Made by a program: the position numbers and the translations under genes. From Candidatus Hydrogenedentes bacterium CG07_land_8_20_14_0_80_42_17 (GTDB lineage Bacteria; UBA8481), in NCBI GenBank assembly GCA_002780065.1, contig PEWQ01000143.1, positions 1-9,239 on the forward strand: a DNA stretch of 9,239 nt, written 5' to 3'. Below are positions 1-5,207 of the stretch, one piece after another. The notes under the pieces were generated by a model that saw nothing but the letters and a program-made list of their open reading frames with translations, was not told the origin of the DNA and searched no databases. Numbering within the stretch: the first letter of the stretch is position 1; the number at the start of each line of letters is the position of its first letter.

Positions 1-871
1 TATCTGCGTCAATCTCGTCCACATTAAACGGAGGATTGGCCATCACAAAATCGGCTTTTTTATACAGATTATGCGGGTCTTCGTAATAGCTTATGGCTTT
101 TTTTATATCACCTACCAAGCCATGCACCGCCAAATTCATTTTGGCTAAATCAATCGTTGTGCCGTTCTTTTCCAATCCATAGAAATTTAATTTGTCGTTT
201 GGATTCTGGTGCAGATTTTCAACAAAACGGGCGCTCTGGACAAACATTCCGCCGCTGCCGCAGGCCGGATCTAGTACGGTGCCTTTTTTGGGTTCTAACA
301 CATTCGCAATGAGTGAGACCAGGGAAACCGGCGTAAAAAATTCTCCGCCGTCATGCGCTTTCTGGTCGGCAAACTGAGTAAGAAAATATTCATAAATCCT
401 GCCAAACACATCACCTGTAACCTTTTTGAGTTCTTCAGGATTTAATGCCCGGAGCAGTTGGCCTAATATTTCATTGTCCAATTCGCGATATTCTTTTTTT
501 GGCAATACACCGCGCAGTGTTTCATAATCTCCTTCAATCGATTCCATCGCATCAATAACTGCTTTGGCGCGGTCCTCACTGTCTTTGAGCGCTACCAGAA
601 AATCAAATTGAGCTTCGGGCTGTAAGAAAATTGCGGATTTTTTACTGAAATCCTTTTTCGTCAACTTCGGAGTTTTGCCTCCGCGGGTCGGCAGGCTGGC
701 AATGATTTCATCTTTTACAGCTAAATACCGGCTATAGGCATGGCGCAAAAATACCAAACCCATCACCGGCATAAAATATTCATTGCTGGCATAATTTGAG
801 TTTGCCCGAAGCGTATCCGCCGCGCTCCAAAGCCGTTTTTCAATCGCTTCAATGTTTTCAAGTTGTGACAT
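1..871 (-). CDS. hsdM: Type I restriction-modification DNA methyltransferase subunit HsdM (3' end off the window)
   Basis: The frame is open from an ATG at 871 to the left edge, giving the first 290 residues of a protein usually about 500 long. The start MSQLENIEAIEKRLWSAAD and the following segment (NEYFMPVMGLVFLRHAY) are the typical HsdM N-terminal helical domain. The SAM-binding motif DPACGSGGMF lies at residues 201-210 and the catalytic NPPF motif of N6-adenine methyltransferases at 279-282. FxRIYEYFLTQFA and GGEFFTP just before motif I are also HsdM hallmarks. In type I systems HsdM methylates adenine in the target site chosen by HsdS, and with HsdR forms the restriction enzyme. hsdS and hsdR would be expected beyond the left edge but cannot be seen. 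The start is supported by AGGAG 7 nt upstream, which overlaps the stop codon of radC. No frameshift or internal stop was found on hand translation. Confidence 0.95.
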   Translation of the reverse strand, partial: MSQLENIEAIEKRLWSAADTLRANSNYASNEYFMPVMGLVFLRHAYSRYLAVKDEIIASLPTRGGKTPKLTKKDFSKKSAIFLQPEAQFDFLVALKDSEDRAKAVIDAMESIEGDYETLRGVLPKKEYRELDNEILGQLLRALNPEELKKVTGDVFGRIYEYFLTQFADQKAHDGGEFFTPVSLVSLIANVLEPKKGTVLDPACGSGGMFVQSARFVENLHQNPNDKLNFYGLEKNGTTIDLAKMNLAVHGLVGDIKKAISYYEDPHNLYKKADFVMANPPFNVDEIDAD

Positions 872-878
872 AGAGTTT

Positions 879-883
879 CTCCT
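879..883 (-). promoter_or_regulatory. hsdM ribosome binding site overlapping the radC stop codon
   Basis: On the minus strand AGGAG precedes the hsdM ATG by 7 nt and overlaps the radC TAG stop (884-882). This fixes the hsdM start and suggests translational coupling of the two genes. Confidence 0.75.
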
Positions 884-1556
884 AAAAAAGCAATCCTTTT
901 TCTTTAAAGCTGACATATCCGTCATCAGCAATGACAAGGTGATCTAAAACTTCAATATCAAGAATCGCGCCCGATTGAATCAATTTTTCGGTGAGCTTAA
1001 TATCTGCGTCTGACACTTCCATATTTTTTGACGGATGGTTATGCGCCAATATGACAGCAGAAGCAAAATGCCGAATTGCGGGCTCAAACACTTCCCTCGG
1101 ATGCACCAGAGTTTCTGTAAGCGTGCCAATGGAAACAGTTTCTTTATGAATGAGCTGTTTGCGGGCATTGAGATACAGCGCTACAAAATATTCCTTTTGT
1201 TTGCCTCTTAAATCAGCAAGCTGAGCAACCGTTTCTTTTACGGAATCAAGGATAGGCAGAGAATTATTAAATAACCCCACCGCACGCCTGCCGAGTTCCA
1301 AAGCCGCCTTGATAGTAATGACTTTTGTATTCTCCAATCCCTTGATAGCGGTCAGCTCCTCTTGAGTGGCGGCTAAAAGTTTTGATATGGGATATTTTTT
1401 TAAAGTTTCCTTTGCAATATCCAAAGAACTCTTACCGGCACGACCGGTCCGAATCAGGATTGCCAAAAGTTCGACATCACTTAAGTTTTCCGCGCCTTTT
1501 TCAGACAGCTTCTCTCGTGGTCTCTTATGTTTTGGTAAGTCTTTAATTTTTGCCAT
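882..1556 (-). CDS. radC: RadC-family JAB/MPN-domain protein
   Basis: A full-length 224-residue RadC homologue, the family's usual size. Residues 1-92 form the helical N-terminal domain with helix-hairpin-helix character (KRPREKLSEKGAENLSDVELLAILIRTG, then AIKGLENTKVITIKAALELGRR). Residues about 100-224 form the JAB/MPN domain. Its metal-binding JAMM signature is visible as H172-N-H174-P-S176 followed by D183. RadC was first named as a DNA-repair protein, but that role is not well supported and the biochemical function is uncertain. Family members are very common in genomic islands, plasmids and near restriction-modification genes. Here it lies 10 bp upstream of hsdM and is probably cotranscribed with it, so a role in the same accessory module is likely. 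The ATG at 1556 has a weak purine-rich AAAGAGAG about 10 nt upstream. A possible minus-strand -10 box (TAAAAT, 1586-1581) has no convincing -35. Confidence 0.93.
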   Translation of the reverse strand: MAKIKDLPKHKRPREKLSEKGAENLSDVELLAILIRTGRAGKSSLDIAKETLKKYPISKLLAATQEELTAIKGLENTKVITIKAALELGRRAVGLFNNSLPILDSVKETVAQLADLRGKQKEYFVALYLNARKQLIHKETVSIGTLTETLVHPREVFEPAIRHFASAVILAHNHPSKNMEVSDADIKLTEKLIQSGAILDIEVLDHLVIADDGYVSFKEKGLLF

Positions 1557-1611
1557 ATTTATTTTTCTCTCTTTGCGTAAATTTTAGAGAAGTGTCCGTA
1601 TTAAACATTGC

Positions 1612-1636
1612 TGAAGTGTACCCCATTGATTTGGCA
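1612..1636 (+). repeat. Left terminal inverted repeat of the IS relic
   Basis: 25 bp starting TGAAGTGTACCCCA. It matches the reverse complement of 2042-2066 at 18 of 25 positions without gaps, and the first 14 positions differ at only one. Confidence 0.75.
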
Positions 1637-1698
1637 AAAAACAGGCTGAGTTAAAGTGTAATCGCGCCGTTGAATTTTGTCGACTTTGTTTCTGTTCA

Positions 1699-1715
1699 TT
1701 CCATTAGAAATGGAA
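1699..1715. repeat. Short perfect hairpin in the IS relic tail
   Basis: TTCCATT (1699-1705) and AATGGAA (1709-1715) form a 7-bp stem with a 3-nt loop inside the non-coding tail of the IS relic. No function can be assigned. Confidence 0.35.
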
Positions 1716-1763
1716 AGACCGCGCACCGGATTGGCGTGACGATCGCCCGTCTCTTTTTTTGCT

Positions 1764-1800
1764 AAGTTGATTTTCTCAGCTTCATCGAGAAAATCAACTT
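1764..1800 (+). terminator. Perfect 14-bp hairpin with a T-rich tail on the plus strand
   Basis: AAGTTGATTTTCTC (1764-1777) is the exact reverse complement of GAGAAAATCAACTT (1787-1800), with a 9-nt loop. On the plus strand the stem ends in TT and is followed by TTATTTTCTG, so it resembles an intrinsic terminator pointing rightward. On the minus strand the stem begins directly after the OrfB stop codon but lacks a U-tract. It could shield the IS from incoming plus-strand transcription or mark the transposase mRNA 3' end. Function is inferred from shape only. Confidence 0.5.
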
Positions 1801-1996
1801 TTATTTTCTGTTCCAATATGCCTCCTCCGGTGTTTGCAAGCCGTGAGCGCTGTGCGGGCGTTCCTTTTGTCGATCAATTTCATCAGCCTCAAATTCTCTT
1901 CCGACTCGCTGGCGTGTTCGAAATAGAACGTCGACCGCGAAATGGTAAAAAGTTCGCACTGTACCAGTGCCGTTACCAGTGCCGTTGTTTTTTCAT
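1801..1996 (-). pseudogene. IS3-family transposase remnant (OrfB N- and C-terminal pieces fused out of frame)
   Basis: Two minus-strand pieces are recognisable. One frame, from about 1990 to 1867, reads TALVTALVQCELFTISRSTF then YFEHASESEENLRLMKLIDK, like the region of IS3 OrfB just before the integrase core. The second, 1866-1801, is shifted in frame and reads KERPHSAHGLQTPEEAYWNR then K and stop, the classic OrfB C-terminus after the last catalytic Glu. The junction lies near 1864-1870. The catalytic DDE residues between these pieces are all missing. An orfA-like start survives upstream (ATG at 1996, AGGAGG 8 nt before it), but only seven codons follow before a stop. I infer at least two internal deletions in a once-complete element. 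Confidence 0.78.
1963..1986. repeat. 12-bp tandem duplication in the transposase remnant
   Basis: ACCAGTGCCGTT occurs twice in a row (1963-1974 and 1975-1986). On the minus strand it duplicates the residues TALV in the OrfB piece. It looks like slippage in a decaying gene. Confidence 0.8.
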
Positions 1997-2041
1997 GCCT
2001 TTCTCCTCCTAAGATTCGGCGATTCTACCACCTTAAGGGCG

Positions 2042-2066
2042 TGTCCAGTTTTTGGGGTGCACTTCA
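2042..2066 (-). repeat. Right terminal inverted repeat of the IS relic
   Basis: Read on the minus strand it starts TGAAGTGCACCCCA and ends CTGGACA, a form common at IS3-family ends. It pairs with 1612-1636 at 18 of 25 positions. It is the promoter-proximal end for the transposase remnants. Confidence 0.78.
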
Positions 2067-2194
2067 AACAAACCAAGGGTCATCCGAAGGTAACTATGTG
2101 AACTGGTTCAAACATCAATTACAGTATAAACGTAAGAAGAAGAAATTAAATAAAAAATCCTCTTCACATGAAAAAAATATGTGATAGGGTTCTA

Positions 2195-2231
2195 ACAACC
2201 TTAGCGACGGTTGTCAGCTATGACCGGCTGA
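2195..2231 (+). promoter_or_regulatory. Two adjacent hairpins in the rpsO leader, possible S15 control site
   Basis: ACAACC (2195-2200) pairs with GGTTGT (2209-2214) around an 8-nt loop. Directly after it TCAGC (2214-2218) pairs with GCTGA (2227-2231), extendable by a T-G wobble. The two stems share position 2214 and lie 45-80 nt upstream of the rpsO start. S15 represses its own translation through leader structures in several bacteria, but these structures are not conserved in sequence, so the assignment rests on position and foldability only. The rest of 2067-2276 holds a TCACAT/ATGTGA inverted repeat (2164-2169 and 2179-2184) and no clear promoter. Confidence 0.3.
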
Positions 2232-2276
2232 TATTCTGTTGTAGAGGCGATTTATTTTTTAGGAGGTATCACACAA

Positions 2277-2549
2277 GTGGTCACAAGCAAGGATTCCGAC
2301 AAGAGCGGAATCATGTCAAAGTTACAAAGGCACGAGAAAGACACGGGTTCGCCTGAGGTTCAAGTCGCGCTTTTAACAGAACGCATAAATTCGCTCAGTT
2401 CGCATTTTGAAATACACAAGAAGGATCATCATTCACGAAGGGGACTTTTAAAGATGGTAGGCCGCAGAAGAAAGCTTCTCGATTATCTAAAGAAGACCGA
2501 CTTTGCAAAATATCAGAAGACTCTGAAGGAACTTGATCTCAGGAAATAA
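2277..2549 (+). CDS. rpsO: 30S ribosomal protein S15
   Basis: 90 residues, matching the usual 88-89. The core signatures are unmistakable: [19 protein letters not shown] at residues 19-37 and [20 protein letters not shown] followed by LLDYLKK at 47-73. S15 is a primary binder of the central domain of 16S rRNA and helps form the small-subunit platform and an intersubunit bridge. The start is a GTG at 2277 with a perfect AGGAGGT (2261-2267) about 9 nt upstream. An internal ATG at codon 13 would cut into the first helix and has no Shine-Dalgarno. The gene is followed by pnp in the same direction, the classical order. A weak start codon behind a strong ribosome binding site fits a gene under translational control. 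Confidence 0.97.
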   Translation: MVTSKDSDKSGIMSKLQRHEKDTGSPEVQVALLTERINSLSSHFEIHKKDHHSRRGLLKMVGRRRKLLDYLKKTDFAKYQKTLKELDLRK

Positions 2550-2565
2550 GTGAAAACTAATTTCG

Positions 2566-2571
2566 TAATAT
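2566..2571 (+). promoter_or_regulatory. Possible -10 box of an internal promoter upstream of pnp
   Basis: TAATAT lies 9 nt before the first base of the large stem at 2580, so a transcript from it would start almost exactly at the foot of the structure. No good -35 hexamer lies 16-18 nt upstream, which keeps confidence low. In E. coli pnp also has a promoter of its own between rpsO and pnp. Confidence 0.3.
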
Positions 2572-2579
2572 GATTCAAA

Positions 2580-2757
2580 GAGGCAGGGAATTTAATATAT
2601 TGCATAAGTCCCCGAAAAACGATAAGCGCCGCGCTCGAAATCGAATTCATCTATATCGATCTTCGTCGGCAATTTCAATCAGCACCAACCAGTGCGAAGC
2701 GCGACTCTTCTCGTTTTTTCGGGACTCAAATCAACTAACTAATTAAATTCCCTCCTC
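2580..2757 (+). promoter_or_regulatory. Large structured RNA in the rpsO-pnp intergenic region (candidate PNPase autoregulatory leader)
   Basis: Nested complementary arms define a rod about 178 nt long. Outer stem: GGGAATTTAAT (2586-2596) pairs perfectly with ATTAAATTCCC (2742-2752), and continues outward with A2585-T2753 and, past a bulged C2584, 2580-2583 with 2754-2757, for 16 bp. Middle stem: 2607-2622 (AGTCCCCGAAAAACGA) pairs with 2711-2726 (TCGTTTTTTCGGGACT) as 15 bp with one bulged base on each side. Inner stem: CGCGCT (2630-2635) pairs with AGCGCG (2698-2703). The tip can form small hairpins (ATCGA/TCGAT at 2640-2644 and 2656-2660; GCAC/GTGC at 2682-2685 and 2692-2695). In E. coli the pnp leader carries an RNase III-cleaved stem through which PNPase represses itself; position and double-stranded character suggest the same role here. 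It lacks a U-tract after the outer stem, so it is not a simple terminator. Confidence 0.6.
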
Positions 2758-2765
2758 ACTATTCA

Positions 2766-2790
2766 GGCGCAGAACTGCGCCAAAGGGAGG
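2766..2790 (+). promoter_or_regulatory. Hairpin followed by the pnp Shine-Dalgarno
   Basis: GGCGCA (2766-2771) pairs with TGCGCC (2776-2781) around the loop GAAC. The strong Shine-Dalgarno GGGAGG (2785-2790) follows 3 nt later and lies 7 nt before the ATG at 2798. A stem this close to the binding site may tune ribosome access. GGAGG (2786-2790) is also complementary to CCTCC at 2751-2755 in the preceding outer stem. Confidence 0.55.
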
Positions 2791-2797
2791 CATAGAC

Positions 2798-5137
2798 ATG
2801 CCTATTAACAAAGTGGAACGCGTCATAGACGGCGTTACTTATTCAATCGAGACCGGCCGAGTAGCCAAACAGGCTCACGGTTCAGTCACAATTCAAGCAG
2901 GCGGCACAATAGTGCTCGTTACAGCAGTGGTTTCTCCGGAGCCTAAAACTGACACGGATTTTCTACCGTTGACAGTGGATTACCGCGAACAATATTACAG
3001 CGTTGGAAAAGTTCCGGGCGGTTTTTTCAAGCGTGAGTCAAGGCCTGACGAAAGGCAAACGCTCGTTGCAAGGCTCATCGACCGTCCAATTCGTCCTCTG
3101 ATCCCCAAAGGCTTTTACAACGAAATAGTTGTCACCGCTCTAGTCATTTCAGCTGACGGAATTCATAAGCCTGATATTCTTGCAATGAACGGAGCATCCG
3201 CAGCGCTCTCACTTTCGAACGTTCCATTCAACGGTCCTATTGGCGGAGTTCGACTTGGCAAAATAGACGGAAAATTCGTAGTCAATCCATCTCAAGCTCA
3301 GCTTGCCGAAAGCGAATTGAACATAATCGTTGCGGCAACAAAATCTGCTATCTGCATGGTTGAAGCCGGAATGGAAGAGATGAGTGAAGACTCGGCGATC
3401 GAAGCTATAGAATACGGAAAAAAAGTAGCCGGCGAATTCATTTCGTTGATTGACGAATTGACGAATTCAGCCGGAAAAGAAAAATTATCCGTTCCTACGC
3501 CGAAAGAAAATGCCGAGCTCGAATCTGAAATACGTTCTCTCGCAACGGAAAAAATTAAATCTGCATCTTCTAATTCAGACAAGGTTCTGCGCCAAGCCGC
3601 AATGGAAAAAATCATTAGCGAAGTTGTTGCAGGATACAAAGAAAAACTCGGAGATGAGATTATTCCTGAAGTTAAAGCGATTCTTGAAACGATCGAAGTC
3701 GAGATTGTTAGAAGCGACATTATTGTGAAGGGCATTAGACCCGACGGCAGAAAGCTAGACGAGATCCGTCCGATCTCAATCGAAATCGCGCCTCTCCCCT
3801 GCGCTCACGGTTCTGCAATTTTTACAAGAGGACAAACTCAGGCGCTCGGAGTGACAACGCTTGGAACATCGCGGGACAGAAGGCGTAGAGACGACATCGA
3901 AAGCGAAGAAGAAGAGAGTTTTCTTTTCCATTACAACTTTCCTCCATTTTCTGTCGGAGAAGCCAAACCGATTCGAGGAACAGGCAGACGCGAAATAGGG
4001 CATGGAGCGTTAGCAGGAAGGGCTTTAGAGCCGCTATTGCCATCTGAAAAAGAATTCCCATACATGATCCGAGTAGTTTCCGACATTCTGGAATCAAACG
4101 GATCGTCATCAATGGCTTCAGTATGCGCAGGTTCTCTCTCTTTGATGGATGCAGGCGTTCCGATAAAGGCGCCGGCCGCAGGAATAGCAATGGGACTGAT
4201 TACAGATGAAAAAGGCGGAGCGGCAGTTCTGACTGATATTCAGGGTTTGGAAGATCATTTTGGCGACATGGATTTTAAGGTTGCAGGAACTCGAAATGGA
4301 ATTACATCTTTGCAGATGGACATAAAAATATCAGGGCTGACTGTTGAGCTAATGCGCCGCGCTTTAGAGCAGGCAAAAAAAGCTCGCATCGAAATTCTGG
4401 ACAAGATGGATGCAGTGCTCGCAGCTCCGAGAAAAACTCTCCCAAATAATGCTCCGCGACTGATAACAATTCAGATTCCGGAAGATAAAATCAAAGATGT
4501 TATCGGACCGGGCGGAAAAATCATCAAGAAGATTCAAGCCGAATCCGGAGCAGAGCTCGATCTCGATGATAAAGGATTATTGACAATTGCGGCATGGGAC
4601 GAGGTTTCAGGCGGTAAAGCTAAAGAAATGGTTGACGCTATAATTGCCGATCCTGAAGTCGGAACCGTGTATGAAGGCAAAGTGGCTAGGCTCATGAAGT
4701 TCGGAGCGTTTGTCGAATTTATGCCGGGGCATGACGGTTTAGTTCACATTTCTCAACTTGATATAGTGCAACCGAAAAATGTTGAAGACGTAGTTAAAGA
4801 GGGCGACACAATTAAAGTAATGGTAGTCGAGAAAGACCGCATGGGAAGATTCAATCTTTCCAGAAAATCTGTTCTTCTTTCAGAGCAAGGATTATCTCAT
4901 GAAGAAATCGTAAAGCAATTCGGATCTGATATGTCCGATCGAGGGCCAAGCCGCGGAGGTTCAGGCGGATCACGAGGCGGAAGAAGCGGCGGATTCAGCA
5001 GAGACAGAGACAGCAGAGATAGAGGCAGCAGAGACAGAGGCGGAAGAGATCGCGGTTCGCGCGGGCCAAGAGAACATTCTGATAAAGGCAGAGAAAGCCA
5101 CGGCGACAAATATTTTAAGGAAGAGGATTTGGATTAA
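2798..5137 (+). CDS. pnp: Polyribonucleotide nucleotidyltransferase (PNPase)
   Basis: A 779-residue PNPase, longer than the roughly 700-710 typical of the family because of its tail. PNPase is a trimeric 3'-5' phosphorolytic exoribonuclease that releases nucleoside diphosphates and can also add tails. Order of domains: first RNase PH domain (about 5-145; YREQYYSVGKVPGGFFKRES), helical linker (about 150-300), second RNase PH domain from GIRPDGRKLDEIRPI (312-326) to about 545, KH domain (about 553-612; VIGPGGKIIKKI at 568-579) and S1 domain (about 622-690; GTVYEGKVARLMKFGAFVEF). The active-site signatures are intact: SNGSSSMASVCAGSLSLMDA for phosphate binding (433-452) and EDHFGDMDFKVAGT (485-498), with D486 and D492 at the same numbers as in E. 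coli. Residues about 715-765 form an Arg/Gly/Asp/Ser-rich low-complexity tail with RGG and RDRGSRD repeats, ending in an acidic KEEDLD. The start at 2798 has a strong GGGAGG 7 nt upstream. Confidence 0.97.
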   Translation: MPINKVERVIDGVTYSIETGRVAKQAHGSVTIQAGGTIVLVTAVVSPEPKTDTDFLPLTVDYREQYYSVGKVPGGFFKRESRPDERQTLVARLIDRPIRPLIPKGFYNEIVVTALVISADGIHKPDILAMNGASAALSLSNVPFNGPIGGVRLGKIDGKFVVNPSQAQLAESELNIIVAATKSAICMVEAGMEEMSEDSAIEAIEYGKKVAGEFISLIDELTNSAGKEKLSVPTPKENAELESEIRSLATEKIKSASSNSDKVLRQAAMEKIISEVVAGYKEKLGDEIIPEVKAILETIEVEIVRSDIIVKGIRPDGRKLDEIRPISIEIAPLPCAHGSAIFTRGQTQALGVTTLGTSRDRRRRDDIESEEEESFLFHYNFPPFSVGEAKPIRGTGRREIGHGALAGRALEPLLPSEKEFPYMIRVVSDILESNGSSSMASVCAGSLSLMDAGVPIKAPAAGIAMGLITDEKGGAAVLTDIQGLEDHFGDMDFKVAGTRNGITSLQMDIKISGLTVELMRRALEQAKKARIEILDKMDAVLAAPRKTLPNNAPRLITIQIPEDKIKDVIGPGGKIIKKIQAESGAELDLDDKGLLTIAAWDEVSGGKAKEMVDAIIADPEVGTVYEGKVARLMKFGAFVEFMPGHDGLVHISQLDIVQPKNVEDVVKEGDTIKVMVVEKDRMGRFNLSRKSVLLSEQGLSHEEIVKQFGSDMSDRGPSRGGSGGSRGGRSGGFSRDRDSRDRGSRDRGGRDRGSRGPREHSDKGRESHGDKYFKEEDLD

Positions 5138-5141
5138 AGAG

Positions 5142-5173
5142 ACGCAGGGGCGAACCAATGTGTTCGCCCTCGT
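5142..5173 (+). repeat. Intergenic palindrome between pnp and uppP
   Basis: GGGCGAAC (5148-5155) pairs perfectly with GTTCGCCC (5162-5169) around a 6-nt loop. G5147-T5170 and ACG (5142-5144) with CGT (5171-5173) extend it past a two-base bulge. It starts 4 nt after the pnp stop. Only two T residues follow on the plus strand, so it is a poor intrinsic terminator. It may act as a 3' stabilising stem for pnp mRNA or be a member of a dispersed REP-like palindrome family. Confidence 0.55.
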
Positions 5174-5207
5174 TAAAATATGAGACGTAAAACAGGATAG
5201 AGATTCT

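Larger units (their letters stand above)
1612..2066 (-). mobile_element. Degenerate IS3-family (IS150-like) insertion sequence relic
   Basis: The 455-bp segment is bounded by inverted repeats beginning TGAAGTGyACCCCA, which resemble the ends of IS150-like IS3-family elements. On the minus strand it contains, in order: the right end (2066-2042), a perfect AGGAGG plus ATG (orfA-like start at 1996 giving MKKQRHW then stop), an N-terminal OrfB piece, a C-terminal OrfB piece ending in a stop at 1801, and about 190 bp of non-coding tail to the left end. An intact IS3-family element is about 1.2-1.6 kb, so most of orfA and the whole DDE catalytic core are gone. The copy cannot transpose on its own. 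No target-site duplication is visible: the flanking triplets are TGC on the left and AAC on the right. Confidence 0.8.

Noticed and set aside
1591-1611. GTGTCC...TGAAG just left of the IS as an additional IS end
   Set aside because: GTGTCC resembles the inner part of the right repeat, but the remaining bases do not match, so a second nested end cannot be supported.
1601-1816. 71-residue minus-strand protein (MEQKIKVDFLDEAEK...)
   Set aside because: It starts within the transposase C-terminal piece in another frame, includes the hairpin and ends past the IS left end. It is better explained as non-coding tail of the relic.
2163-2184. TCACAT/ATGTGA inverted repeat as a CRP-type operator
   Set aside because: The half-sites are in the opposite order from the CRP consensus (TGTGA...TCACA) and spacing is wrong; it may be chance in an AT-rich leader.
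1767-2356. Overlapping plus-strand open frames of 62-81 codons
   Set aside because: They run through the IS relic, the rpsO leader or rpsO in other frames and have no family resemblance.
2580-2757. Identification of the rpsO-pnp structure as 6S RNA
   Set aside because: Length (about 178 nt) and rod shape with an internal bubble resemble 6S RNA, but the position in front of pnp, the lack of a recognised 6S bubble sequence and the absence of a clear promoter make a pnp leader more likely.
2580-2757. Outer stem as an intrinsic terminator of rpsO
   Set aside because: The 3' arm is followed by CTCACT and not by a T-tract, and the loop is over 140 nt.
3298-3735. 145-codon minus-strand open frame inside pnp
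   Set aside because: It lies entirely opposite a strongly conserved PNPase reading frame, has no ribosome binding site and low-complexity Ser/Ile/Phe composition typical of antisense shadows.
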